DNA of 64,000 nucleotides. It comes from Patiria pectinifera. Lineage: Eukaryota; Echinodermata; Asteroidea; Valvatida; Asterinidae. The notes under the pieces were generated by a model. That model searched no databases, was not told where the DNA came from, and saw only the letters and a program-made list of their open reading frames with translations. The first letter of the stretch is position 1. Each line of letters begins with the position of its first letter. The DNA lies in the NCBI GenBank assembly GCA_029964075.1, contig CM057149.1, positions 14,267,197 through 14,331,196 of the forward strand, written 5' to 3'. Shown here in pieces: positions 12,501 through 27,500 of the stretch. Position numbers and translations under genes: made by a program.

Positions 12501-15500
12501 AATCTGGGCCGCGCTGCAGTTACACACATGTACATGCATGTACAATACACTTCATGCCCAATTTCCGGACACCTACTCCTGCTTTGTTTTCGATTCAAAC
12601 AACATTTTACGATGAAAAAAAATGGTCAGTGGTCAGTGTTTTCATTGCATAAAACGCCTGAATTACAGCTAGAGTACTGGAGTCATCAACAAAGGAGTTC
12701 ACTTCTTACTTGTGAAAGTCGAGGAAAAAGTCCGAAAGACAAGGCACCGTTCACGGTGCTTCAATCATGTCCATGATTCAACCACACAACTCCACTACTC
12801 CACTTGCATTCGTACGTCTCTTCCAACAAATGCCAGTGAAATGTTTCGCTAATGCTCTCTTTGCTATCCTCAAGATAATCGTCATGATTTTTAAAGCATT
12901 GCATTTTGTACAACTTAATACCTCCGAAAATCGCACAACATAATGATTTTATCCACTGGATCGTTCACAACCGGCCATGTGCTAGCGGCTGGACAGTTCA
13001 GTGCGGTACGTACTCTGGTACGTACGTGCATATCATCTTTGTACAGTACATACATGTATGCACGTGCGTGCGACACAGTGATTTTTCCATGTCACCTGTC
13101 AATGTTTAACTTTTTGTCCAGCCGGAAAAGGCTCCGATCAGTGTTATGGCCTGTGTTTCTACCGTTGAAACACTCCAATAACGACTGGTGAAAGAGATTA
13201 AAACTACGTTCGCGATGATTTTAACGTGCCATTTCCATCGACTTTTCATCGACTTTTCTTCGAAATTATGATTGAAATAAAATGACATTTTGTGAAAAAA
13301 TCGTTACACAACATCAAATATTGTGGGACACATTGTAAGAAAATCGGAAATTCCGTTGGAAAATTCAAGAAGTCGGATTTCCGATTAAAATCGGAAAAGT
13401 TTCATCGCTGATGTAAAACAAGATTTGTTGATGTTTCAAATTTTCAAGTGGATGTTTTGAACAAATGTTGGCCAACATACAGTCGACCTTCATTTCACTG
13501 ATATGAAAATGTCTCAGGTATACATGAAGCAACCTGTCATTTTGTCATCAAACAAAAACAGCAATAATCTACAAAACTATTGTGGCGTGGGATCTCCCCG
13601 GGCCAAACCTAAGCTTGTTGGGACCAAGTCTGGCACCTATTAGAGTGTAGCTGATCTTCCCAAACATTGTTATAGCATTCATAGCGACGTTTCACTGAGT
13701 CACTCTGACCTCCATGATAAGAAACTTGTATGTACAGCAATTGGGAAAATCCTAGAAATTGGATAGTATACAAATATAACATGGTTTGAAGGTGGACAGT
13801 CGATATTCGCTCCCCGAGGTATTGGAAGTTGACAAACTAGTTCCCGAGGCGAAGCCGAGGGAACTAGTTTGTCGACTTCCAATACCGAGGGGAGCTAATA
13901 TCGACTGTCAACCCGAAATAAACCATGTTATATTTGTTTTACTATACCTCATACATATTCAGTTGCCGAATTTTGTTTTATTATTATGCACCTAAAACAA
14001 AATTCGGGGAAACTTGTACAGCTCACCAAAAGATTCAACTTCAATTACTAGTTCGGTTCGTTTGCAATATAATACAGTTACTACAGTTGTAAATACAGTT
14101 GTTTGCAATGTGTACAACTTTCTTTTGTACGGGAGACATCTTTACACGGTCTATACATTTTCTCCAGTACGGCATCATTGAGCTCTAGAATTAACATTTA
14201 CGCGAACCGTGCAACCATGCATCTCTCCTGTGCGATGTTCGCGCGTGCGTACTGCACCCGTGCGACAGTTCCTCGATTGCTCTGTAAAGCGCATGCGTAG
14301 TAGACTGTCGCACGGGTAACCCATGCGACAGTCTACTACGCATGCGTATTTACAATGTGCATGAATCCTCGCGCGCGCGTTTGGTAAACAGCAAGAATAA
14401 CATCTGGCACGTGATGGTGAATTGACCAGTGAACGTTCGGCTCTCGATCATGCATATGTATGAGGTATAGTAATTACTGATGGCCAACTTCAAGATAAGG
14501 TCAAAAAACAAAAAATATTCAGTCTCTGGTCAGACCAAAGTTCCGGAATTGACGAGGGGACGCGGCTTCTTTTTTTTTTTTTCAAGCTTGGATTGTACAG
14601 ACAAGGTGGGGTACTATTTTGCTTTTTGGTGTCTTCATGTACATTGGTGTCCTCCATAATTTGCCTTGGTGCTTTCGATCATTTGCCTTGGTGCAATTTC
14701 CCATTCCTTTCTTGCTCTTTGATAAAACAAATTGAGGAGGTGCGGCAATAGAGGGCGCTGTTGGAGCTACCGCGGAACATTTTGGGGGAAAAAAGATTGA
14801 CGTGCATGATTAAAATCGACGCGCGCGCTGACCAGAGACCGACTTTTTTTTTTTTTTGGCCTAACTGAACTTACAGGTCCTGGACCATTGTTCTGCATCT
14901 CGGCTTCAAAGTCATCTGTTGCCATGGAAATAGCATCGTCGTCCTCCGAGCTGTGGCCAACGTTTCCCTCGAGCACCCAGAATCGTCTGCATGAGATGGG
15001 AACGTAATTGTGGCAATGGATGTAAAAATTACAAATAAAAACAAAATAAAAAAATTCCAATTATACAACCCGAACTGGCATGCAAACCCCAAGCTTGGGC
15101 CAAGTTCGGGCAAGGACCATTAGTCGACTAGTGGTTGATTTGTGACGTACCTTACGCCTGCGCACTGATAGCAACGTGCGAACGTCTCTAGTCAAACGCT
15201 GGTCAAAATGTCTTTGCAAAACTTCTGGATCCTGGCTCTCTGCTAGCGTTATGAATGCGCGCAGCTATTGGTTACCAGCGAAGCAACCAACCCCAGTAGG
15301 TTGGTTCCAAATAGTTGACTAGCGTAGTCAACCACCGTTGACTAGACAGAGTTCGGGCAAACGTTAGTTAGCCATTGGTCAACTATAGTCCTTGCGTGAA
15401 CTTGGCCTTGGTTGCTGAGTAGTTGTTTTTATAATATTTTTCCGTCCCAATGTTTGGTCTGTTCTTAAATTTTACAATATCTGTTCCATCACAAAGCATA

Positions 15501-18500
15501 AACCCTAACCCCTGGGCCCTTTTGGCTAGGAACCACACCGAATCCTGCAAAAAATTATCCAACTGCCATAATATCACAATTGGATTCAGCCTTAATCCTC
15601 CAAAATCATATGTTACTTCTGGAATTTAATCAGTGGAGGGATGACCATTGCATCAATCCTTTAAAACCCTCCAACAATCACTGGTAATGGATCGAGGCAG
15701 TGCCGATGACATTCAGAAGCAGTGCGGATGATATCGAGCTTAACCCTTTCCGTACCATGGGCGACTTTTGTCGACAAGTACCCCCCTGCTGGTTCCCATG
15801 GGCGACTTTAGTCGACCAGGAAACCACACACAAAACACCCTCAGCACAGATTTAGTCGACCAGGAAACCACACACAAAACACCCTCAACACAGATATATT
15901 CACTACTTTTCAGAAAGGCGGCATGTTGATATGTGTAACCGCCCATACATCAACTATACACCAGCTGAAAGAGTATTTTCGGATCTTTCTATTGGTGTGG
16001 TTTATTCATAGTGTTACCACTACAAAAAAAAAGAGAAAAGTGCTTCAGAAGTATCCACGCACAATTTGAGGTATGGAGTGCCATTTGGTCATTGTGGTGA
16101 AATGGCTTGCAGTTTGATAATTGGGACCAGATGAACAAAAAGGCATAACTTTCTTATATTTGCACGTATGGACTTCATTTTTACATCACATAAAAGAGTA
16201 AGGTTCAAGGATTTAGGAACAAACTTTACACACAACACCTATGATTTTAATCACTCCTTGGCAGTGAAAATCTGGGTTGAAAAAAGTGAGTTTTTGACTC
16301 GTGCTCATTTTGTTCACGCTCTAGTGATTTCCGCATGACTGAGCAAACAATTTGGTCCTGGGGAGAGCCAAGTCAATAAACAATGTGGGCATGAAAGGGA
16401 TAATGCAGGGCTCAATTATGCATGACTGAACACAAACAATGCAGGATAAAGCTTATGAACTCAACACTATGCATTCCCCAAAATGAACCGACACTTTCTT
16501 TTGCCATTCAGCCACAACACTCCTCCAGAACCGCCTTGAGGATTTTGGAGGATTTTGGAGGATTGTGGAGGATTGTGGAGGGTTAGGGTTACCATTTCCC
16601 ACGGATCCATTGACCCATCAGGTGTTTATTTGATACCTACTTGGAAGTGTAGACTGGACTTGGTAGCAGACCGTTGCTTATTGTTATGGCTCTGATGATG
16701 TGAAGACCAGGTCGCCTTAGACAGATGCCTTTCTCCGATTTGTAAACCTGCATTAAGGCAAAAAAAAAGTCAATCTTAAACAAAAGAACTTCTATGAACA
16801 TGAAGTAAAAAATAATGAATTTGCTCGACCATGTGAGTGCTATAAAGGTAGAGTATTTCATTTGTCATTTGTACATTTTTTATTCTGTTTGAAGCGACAA
16901 GAGTGCTCAAAATCTAAGGAAGGGTGCTTAACAACTAAGCTGATTAAATTTTAGCTCTGTTAATTAATGCTGTATATTCCGAGAAAACAATCATTATTCT
17001 TGGATCTCGATTTGAATTCAAAAGTTGCAGAGTCACGTATTGAATTGCGCCCGAAATCAGCTTCCGGGACACGTTCTCCTTCAGCCGATTGTAGCTACGC
17101 GATGTCACGCACTGAACCGACCAATTACAGCAACCGCGCGTACCCATGCATTCACATGATTAATGGCTTTGCCAAATTCAAAACGAACAACACACGCTTC
17201 TTTGGAAATGACAATTTTGTATTGGTTTCTTCAAAATGGCAGCATGCCAGAGAAAATATTCACATTGATATTACTAAGTATGCTTTTCAACAATAATTTC
17301 ATCAGTCACTTTTTGGATAGCTGCAAATGACATACTCTACCTTAAATCATCGATCTAATTTTTTTTTCTTCATAGGTTTCATGTTCTTCAGGTGCTTTTT
17401 GAGTGTACACTTCGAAAAAAAGCATTTAATGCAAACATTCTTACTGTAATTGAATTTTAAAAGAAACTAATGCTTCATTTTTTTTTTTACTTGATCAGAA
17501 TCAACATGATTAAAGGTATTATCTTCAAGCAAACTTGAATCCTCGATCCTGATTGGTCGATCCATGGCAACAAGCCGTGCTACATATAACCATACCGCAC
17601 GGCCACGGTCCATACCGCACTCCGGGTATTGCACTATTCTAAGCCTACGTGACGCGATCAGTGCTGCACAATTCACTGTGAATTCAAAAGTTGCGCGTAG
17701 GTTGCACAGCATGCGTGTTCCAACTTTACTGTGCGTCAAGTTTGCTTGTGAAGATAAATTCGTTATCGCGCTCGCGCTCGTGGAACACGGAAAATGTAGT
17801 ACGTCTGTGTCCCACATACCACTCGGCCGAAATATGTGGGACACAGACGCACTACATTATTCCGTGTTCCACTCGCGCTCGCAAGATAACTAATAATATA
17901 CACATACCCTGGTAGCACTGCCGTGAAGTTCTGGAATGGAGCCATCCAATGTATAGAGAATGCTGGCCGTCTGTGAGGTACATGTAGACTGAAGCTCAAC
18001 GGTGTGGAAACGTTCAACGACACCGCCGTTTGAACTTGATGTGATGATGGGCATGGCCGAGAGAGACTCTGAAATATTTGTAAAGGGTTGAACAAAATTA
18101 AGTTGCAGTAATAACCCAAAAATCCCCAGTCACACATTTTACGGTTTGGAGCTACGGATCTCCACGGTTTGAAATTTGTGATAAACCGTGGGAGTACCGT
18201 ATTCATCCTTCTTAAGTACCTCCGTGGTTATCCGTCATCTTCCTTGGGTATTCGTGGAGGGGTTACGGAAGTTATAAACTGTTCAAACCTTCCGTTGTGA
18301 AACGTCATGAAACTCAATCCGTAGTGCAACCGTGGGACAACCGTACTGATTCATAGTGTTATTTGCGGCTATTTGTAAATATTCTTGGAGATTCGTAGCT
18401 CATTCGTGATAGAAATCTGTACGAATTCGCTATGAATGTCCTACGGATACGCCCGGATGTGCTAGGGTTCTGCTAAGTTTGTCCTACAAATATCCACAGT

Positions 18501-21500
18501 ATATTCGTAGGATAACCTTGGCATAACCGTGGCATTAATGTCACTATTCTTAGTAATACCATCGATATTCTTAACCAATCCGTCCATATTCTTGATAAAG
18601 CATGTATCCGTAGAGAAACCGTAGGACAGTCGTGGCTATCCGTCCTGAAACCATAGTGCATTCTTAGAAAGTTGATTTCTCTACGAATCTCAACGATTCA
18701 TCGTGATCGATTGATTGCGGCCCTATTTTGGTAAAATGATGTATCTCACTTGAAGGACATTTTGAGAAAAAAGTGATTTAAAGATTGAAATGTTGCCGTT
18801 TTGGTCTTTAGGTCTTCAAGACTGTGAAGCAGTCATTTTCTGATGTCTTGGAGCCATTATTTTGTTTACTTACATAATTCACTAAATTTCGTGGATATTT
18901 CTAGAGATATAGAATGTTTTTGGAAGATACATCATTTACTAAAAAAGACTTCCAATGGAAAGCTTGGATTTGTTACGCAGTAATAATGTACGTATGTGTG
19001 TACATATCATTTGGAATAATCATGAAAAGACTTAAAAACGAAACAGTCTGCATTTAAGCCTGTGAAAAGGGTAGTTTCGTTTATGATGAAAATAATGCAA
19101 ATGACTTTCCCCAGTTTACTTACATGTCAGGGGAAACAAATGGGATATGCATGAATTCAAACAAACAGTGCTATTTTGGTAAAAAGCTGCACTATTTAAG
19201 TTTTCCACAGTGAGATACATATAATATCTTTTAAGCGCTTCATTTCTTGACTCTAATATTTTCTGAATCGGAAACAGCGCCCTCACTTTATCGGGATTTG
19301 ACTCTAACTCAAAATTGCCCAAAAATCGACTTTATACATCATTTTACCAAAATAGGGCCGCGTGGATATTCGTAGCTCCGAACCATAAATGTGTGACTGC
19401 GACTTTCGAAGCTGTGCTACACTAGCCATACGCCTGGTATTAGACTACTCTTGTCATATCAACGTACCATCATCAAGAACATGTACAACCCCGACACAAC
19501 CTGGGGCCCCTTCTGACGTCTCATAGAACGTCCCCGGCTCCTCAAAGGTGAACATGAAGCTATTGTTGGGCTGTGGGTTACCGCTGCTGAAGGCCAGGGG
19601 ACCGGTGACAGGGCTGTAGGGACGCTCATGGGAAGGGGGATTGGCGTGGACGATGTTGTGGGTTTCAAACTGGCTGCCTTTCCAGGACCAGAGTACGCTC
19701 TGACCCTGTAAAAACACAAACAGTAGTATGTGTTTGGCCGGTTATAAAAAAAGCACGACTATCTGTAGAAACCGGTACATTCATCTTCATAAGAGCGTCG
19801 GGTGCCCTCACCAATACATTCAATACCAGTTGTTTGCCAACTACAACTTTGTAGCCATTGAACCAACTCGGAAGGGTTCGTCATATCCTTCGGAAGCCTA
19901 TTGACGAGCCAGTTAACATCATGGCCGACGCAGACTAAGTCGTCAGCGCCTACTCTACCCAGAGTACATCGCTAGACTATTGTCACAGGAGTTTCTGCTC
20001 TCCCCGCTAGAGATCTAGTCTATGTAATAGACCACGGCGAATCTATCACGCGCGAACAGATTTGCTGATTAATTAGGCAAGACCCCGCCTCTTGACTTCC
20101 TAGATTTTGACCAATCAGAACGCGCTTTCTATAGGTCTATCGGGTCTTTGGTCATTCACCCGTTGCGCGTCATAGACATGGATTTTTAAAATAAATGTCA
20201 CGGCGCGCGGCGCTCGGTATCATGTTATGCCAATGCGCTCCTGGCTGTTGTCGTATTACAAAACACTGCATTCGAATTGACCAATCACGGCGCGCGGCGC
20301 TTGGTATCATGTTACGCGAATGCGCTCCCGGCTGTTGTATTACAAAACGTTGCATACGAATTGACCAATCACAGCGTTAGTCCTGATTTTGGGATGAAAT
20401 GACGTCACGATTTAGTTAAGTCGACTCCGATTGGCTGGCGCGCGGCTTGCATAAATCTGCATGCTTTGACATATCAGACGTTAGACAGGAGATGGCTCCG
20501 TGGATAACGGGTGATACTCAGACTACTAGAGATCCGGAGACTTGCACAAAACAGAGATGAATAGGGAAAACTTGTGTCCGCCTGCTGTGCAATCGACTGA
20601 TGACATGGATGATGATGAACCATTGAGGGGGTACTTGTGCACAGAGTGAGGCTTTTTAGAGCACTTACCCTGTGTATGCTGACTGCAGGAGGTTTGAATC
20701 CTTTACTGGACACCATGACAGTGAAGGAACCGCTGGGGTTACTGACGACCACACTGCTGAGGACTGTCTTACTGCTGTGCTCATACTGTCAGTATTAGGA
20801 AAACACAGGGGAGTCAGGTTGGCGTAGCGGTACTTTCCTCGCCTTCCACCGCTGTGACCCGGGTTCGAATCCCGCCTGGGCCAACATGTGGATTGGGTTT
20901 TCACTCCCTGCCTGATTCCGTGGGTTTTCCCCAGAATATTCTTCTGGGCTTTTCCTCCACCTCTAAAACTGTAACTTCTTCTCATTGTCTTTTCTCCACA
21001 GGTTTCTTCAGGCTTGCGAGCTACAGTGCCTAGGGCGCTTTTGAGGAATCCTTGGTTTCATTACCAGAAATGATTAATAATAATAATAATAACAGGAAAC
21101 AAGGTTTGATACTTGTTTCAAAAAGTCAGACAAAAATGGGATAAAGTGTCTGAGAGGCATTAGAAACAATTTTTGGGTAACTTTGATAAATCATTGTCAA
21201 CAAATTTAGTTGACTGCATTTATTGTGATCAGATCTGCTAATATAAAAAAAAAAATTAAAACTGATGCAATTATTTTGATAATATGAAACCATTATAGAA
21301 TTGATCGAATACGTTGAATTTGATACAACGTATATTTTTCATACTCTTGATAGTGTCAGAAAGAAGAGATTTTGAGAGTAAACGTTTGTACTTGTATGTA
21401 TATAAAAAAGTACATTAAAGTAATTTTCAAATGTTTTTTTTATTTCAGTTGCCTTAAAATACAATTGGGACAAGATTCAGTCTTTGGACTGCGAGAATGG

Positions 21501-24500
21501 TAGGAACAATAAACAAAAACCTTCAAACCTTCAAAAAATGAAGATTTCTACTTTTAAAACAAATTTTGCAACATGTACATGTAACTTGTTGAAATCACCC
21601 ACACAACTTATACCAAAGATAACTCGGCTTCATAAAAATGTAAAAAAATACACAAAAAACATGCATTTCTGTACATAAGGTGCTGTAAAAAGAAGTCCAT
21701 TAACATGTGTTACACTTGAAGTTATAATGGCTCTTACCATAAACTTGTCAGTTTTATTGGAGAATGCTTTGCTGTAGTAGTGGTAGACTCCCGGGTTGGA
21801 GAACCTCAATGCACAACAGCGCCTGGATAATGCAACACATCACAAACATGACATAGATTTTTTTCCGGTTTGCGGTAACACCATGTGGTAATAACTACTG
21901 CTTAGAAGATATTTAGTTCTGAAAAGAACTTGTCCTGCTGATTATCAACTTTCGCTAAATAGTTTTTGTTCTGATAAGAACAGTCCTGCTTTACACGTAA
22001 GTTCTAAAAGAACTTGTCTTTGGTCTCAATGTTTCGACTAGCCTGCTCTAGTCATCGTCAGGAGACTGAAGAGAGTTGGAGATGCTACTCCTTAAGTAGG
22101 CTGTGTTAGGATTGGGAGTGCTTGTATTGGTTGTCTGTTGTCATTGGGTTATAGTGGGATGCCCTGCTCGCTCGGGTGTATCACATGGTGTTACCGCAAA
22201 CCGAAACGATACCGATACTCCACCATGCAAAGCCTGAAATCTTACATGACATAGATTGATTTTACAAATAAACTTTTTGGCTGGAGGCTAACTCCTAACA
22301 ATTTCGAACAATATTTAAAAAGCCAAATGTTATTTTCAGGTACCGCAACAGGTGTTTTCAACGAGCCCCACTCACTATATGTGGGCAACAACATAAGGGC
22401 TTGTCTCAGTTCATATTTCACGAGTGGCGGACAAGTTGCTGGTAGAATCATTCACTTTGTCCGGACGAAGCTCTGCATTTGTACCGGACAAGTTCCGGGG
22501 AAATTTTCATTAGCAACTACTTGACTCGCCAATACTGATAACTGCATTGCAGAAAGATTGTTGGGAAGTTGTTCAGAATCCTGCAGCTTGTACCAGATAG
22601 AATGTCCGCAACTTTTCTGGAACTTGTCCTGGAAAGAAATTGAGACAGGCCCTAGGCACAGCTACATGGATCTCTCAAATGCCACACTGAAGATACGCGG
22701 TTACCAGATGTGCGCATCATATGTGACCTGTTCTGTCAAAATCAGACTCTTCTGGGCATAAGGTCAAAAATGAGATTTTTGCATATTGTTAAAATATGTT
22801 CTTTTTCCTTTTAATAGGCGGTTCAGTTTTTGAAACCAGTCATTCCTGGGTAGAGTTATGCTATTTTGAAGTTTATTGTGTTGAAAAGTAGAAAACTGAG
22901 AAAATGGCCACGAACGTCACAAAACAGTAATATCTTTAACTGATACGTCTTAACAAATCATCAAAAATACTATATTTAGAGCTCAAATTAGGGTTTCAAA
23001 CGTTTATAGTATATTTTAGACATGTTCAGGATTACAAATATATGCAAACATTTGAAAATCGAAAAAAATCGCCTCCACAGCGTTTTTTGGCCTTATCTTC
23101 ATTTCAACCTCTGCCGAGAAGCGTCTGCTTTTGACAGAACAGGTCACATATGTAAGAGCACAGATGTTGGACCTTTGTCAGATATTTGGTTTTGCAATTA
23201 CGGATACATGTATGCTTGGCCGAAACATAATAGAGTGGGGTTTGATGTCTACGTCCATGGCATTTAAACGTGATCAAACTGCACCTCTTTTTGTCAAATT
23301 ACACTCTCTCACCCTGTCCGATATTAACAAGCTTCAAACTGGCATTTTCATGTTCAAGTTTACTAATAATCTCCTTCCTGCTACGTTTTCTTCTTTTTTT
23401 TACTCCAGTTAAAGGGAATATACATGTACATCATTTGCTTTTGCTGTAATTTTCAGAAATGGATGGAATTGGGGGGTTGGAAATATATAGCAAATATAGT
23501 TACACTGACTTATTTTAGGTTTTGGGTTCGAAAATGCTATAAAAACCAAGAAAAACAATCATTTTCCTGTAGTCTGGTTCCCTGACTCCATTTAAAAAGA
23601 AACAGAGCAGTTTACATATATTGGGGAATTTTAAGGTCAGGGAACCAGTCTAACTGGCTTGTACCCGTTCATACCGGTAGGTGTGTAATCGATTGCAAAC
23701 AAGTGCGACGGTCAACTGGGGCCAGTATTTGAAAAAAAGCTAGTTTTTTCCAACGCTGATCGGCCGATCAGCGTTGGAAATTGATACAAAAATACCACTT
23801 TTCTTGAAAATGACAGTATACCAGGTGCCATGATTTTACAGGATGCTTAACACTGTCATTCACTAACAGTCCAGCAAGGTATTTCAAAATGATTTGGTAG
23901 TTTTATTTTTTGATGTTTGCAAATGTTGTATTTTCCCTTTAACGTCATTCACCACTATCACACTAGATCACACAGCAACCTTTACATACCTTTCAAGCGC
24001 ACATCTCTGTACAAGAACACACTTCGCTTCTACGGTCCCAGTCTTTGGAATAGCATTGACCAATCAATTAAGTCCAAAATCCTCCGTGGGCTCTTTTATG
24101 AACTCTTTCAAAGAGTATCTTATCTCCCAATCTGTAGCATACATTTTTTTTCTCCTTTGATTTGTTCTCCAGTGTTGCCATCTCTCTTGCAGTTTTTATG
24201 TTGTTTTTTTCCCAAGTCATTTTTCTTAATCTATTTCTGGTCAGATTACTTTGTCCTCTTGTTTATCTTTGTCTTTGACGTAATTAACTATTTGATTATT
24301 TCATGTCTTTGTTCTCTTTTCTAAAGGCACTCCGCTACAAGCCTTGGCTTATTAGGATTGGGCCTCCACAATATTGTATTTCGCTTTCTATTATGCTATT
24401 GTTCGGTATGAAAATAAATGTAAGGCCAAAAAAAAAAATAAGTCGGTCTCTGGTCAGCGTGCGCGTCGATTTTAATCATGCGCGTCGATCTTTTTTTTTC

Positions 24501-27500
24501 CAAAATGTTCCGCGGTAGCTCCAACAGCGCCCTCTATTTCCGTACCTCCTCAATTTTTTTTTACCAAAGAGCACCAAGGAATGGGAAATTGCACCAAGGC
24601 AAATGATCGAAAGCCCCAAGGCAAATTATGGAGGACACCAATGTACATGAGGACACCAAAAATGCAAAATAGTACCCCACCTTGTCTGTACAATCCAAGC
24701 TTGAAGAAAAAAAAAAAAAAAAAAAAAAGCCGCGTGGCCGCGTCATTCCGGAACTTCGGTCTGACCAGAGACCGAATATTGGTTTTTTTTGGCCTAATAC
24801 TGAACTGAATTGAATTGAACCTGACCTTGGTGTGACGACGTCTTGAGTGTAGGTCTGAAGCTCAAAGACCTGCTGTGTGTTAGTCAGTTGCGTCAGGCCG
24901 TGCTTGCGGAGTACTGGCCAGACCCAGGCCACGCAGTCATAGGTCTGGGCAAGCACTGGGTCCGGCTGCAAGTGGTTCTTGGCCACCAACACTTGATGGA
25001 TCTACATGTAAAGAATGGTTGTAAAGAAAAGGTGTAAACCATAACTTTGCGGTTTAAGTAGGAAATTTGGCACGTGGATAAAAACAGGCAAGAAATCATT
25101 TTAAGAGGAAGATCCATCTTAGATGTTGCCCATTTTCGGGGGACAAAATGAACCTAGGCAGCGCCACTCTAGTGCCAGAGTTACTGAAAGCGGAAAGATG
25201 GTATGGTTCTTGATGTAATTTCTTTGGGTGTTGGGGAATTAGCAACTTAATCCTTGTTTAACTGGAAGGTCTAATCAATCCAAAAACCACTGTTTGCATT
25301 CTAGTAAAAATAATGACTGTTTAAAACAGTGTAAGATAGCTTCTCTTTTAGCCAGCCCATTTTTTCCGTGCAGTCAAAGTTAGGAAACATATACTATTGT
25401 AAAGGAAGAAAATGTGGACAACGCTTTCACATTTTCAATAAGCCAGCTCAGTGTTTCAACTGTGCATGCACGCAATGATGGGTCACAGGTCAGTCGGGAA
25501 AATTCAAAGCTGATAAAAGGCACCTGAATGCACACGGACATGGCTGCACAATGCTCGCACGATGCTTGCATGACACTCGCACGTTAGTTACGAGCAAAAT
25601 AGGTGTTCGCACAAACAAGACGCTTGAGTTTCGCTCGTACCCCCGCCCTGCAAACAGGACGCTGGGATACACTGATGAGCTTCACAGAATCTTGTGAAGG
25701 AAGTGGCTTATGACCTATGTATAAATCATCTGGCTGCGGCTGTTCAAGACCGCATTTAGACAATGTGCGCAAATGCTATCCGAAAACTTCCCATAGAAAT
25801 GCGTACATTCCATACCGGATGTGATTTCTGTTTCATTGCGGACCATGTGGACACAATTTTGAGCGTCGCATAATGCAATCCGACCGTTCGTGATTCGAAA
25901 CGGATCCTTAGCAAGTGCCAGGAATTGTAAATTCACAACACAGATAAGTTTTACAGAATTTCTTCATTATTACGCTTTTCAACGAAAAAAAGAAACATCT
26001 CAAAACTGGAATAAAAGAGTAATGAATCAGTCGTAACGGCCGTTTCAAACCTTGCAGAGTCTTGACCGTCATGACGCGCAGGTCACAGGTCACGCAAAAT
26101 CCATCCAATCAGAGCGTGAATTCATCAGAGTATCCCAGCGTCCTGTTTGCAGGGCGGGGGGGACGAGCGAAGAGTTGAGTCAGCCATTTTATCCCAAATG
26201 ACCTTCGACCTGGACTAATTCATTGAGATGCCGAACTGGCTTGCTGACAATTCTCTTTAACATTGTATTTAATATTACATCAGTCTTACCTGGGCTTGTG
26301 ATACGGCCACTACTGCACCGTACAGCTTCGGCAGGGCAACACTGAAAAAATAGAAAGAAAATAATAATTAAATTAGTCTAATCATACTTTGCAACACAGT
26401 GCATCCGAGCCAGTGCACACATACAGTGTGTATCACTCATTGAGCTCTCGTGAGCGGTCACAAAAGTGCAATCTTGTTCCTTCATGGCCATTGCACCTCC
26501 AATTCGGGCGATTCACAATGCAGTGCGCCACCAAGAGTTTGGCACAGAGAGTTGATGTTTCCCCAGTGCATTGTGGGAGATGGTCGACAAATTTGCAGAG
26601 CTGGACATTTGAAATTATTACTTTTTCCGGTCAGTAGTTTCGCAAACGTATGATTCGAGTTTGTGTTTGCCCTTTTCTTTTGCTTTTATCAAAATGGTGT
26701 TTTTTTGTAAGGCAGCAGAACGCCATGCCCCAATCTATAACAAATTAGCTCAAGTTGTCTACTGACACTCTTGGTGGCGCACAGCACTTTGAATCGCCTG
26801 AATTGTACTATGGTAAAAATGCATATTCCTTTTATATGCCCTGTTTATCCATTCTTTTAAGCGTTAACTTAAAAAAATCAGTGCCACAAATTGTATGAAT
26901 CTTAAACTGTGTATAAACAAAACTCCACTTTCCATACAAAACAAAACATCTGTAACCCCTTTTTTAATTCATGAATTATATGGTAACTTACCTCTGATAG
27001 TAGACTACAGCGCCAGCATTGAACTGTCTGACGAATGCCGCTGGGCTGTCCTGGGGCAGGCCACTGCAGAAACCTTCCTTGGTGGGATGGCCATGACGAG
27101 ATACCTACATTTTCAATGAAACATACACACAGACAGAAATATGAGGTTGTGCATTGGTGCAACAATGGAATATAAATGTACCGTAATTTTCGGAATATAA
27201 GCCGCGGCTTATACGTTGAATTTGCCCATGAAAATGTTTACTGCGGCTTATACATAGGGCGGCTTATACGCCAAGACTTGAAGAATAAAAATGACATTTA
27301 CATGTGTATTTAATGTACTGGTACTTTCTTGGGAACAATAATTACCAATATTTCCCCTGTTTAAAAAAAGAAAAAAGACAACTAATACTTTTTATGGAGT
27401 TTGAAACATATCTTTATTTGATAATCAGTTGTTCAACGTCACAATATAATTTTTTTTCTTGAAATGTATTCAAGAAACGATGTAAAACTCAAAACAGGGG

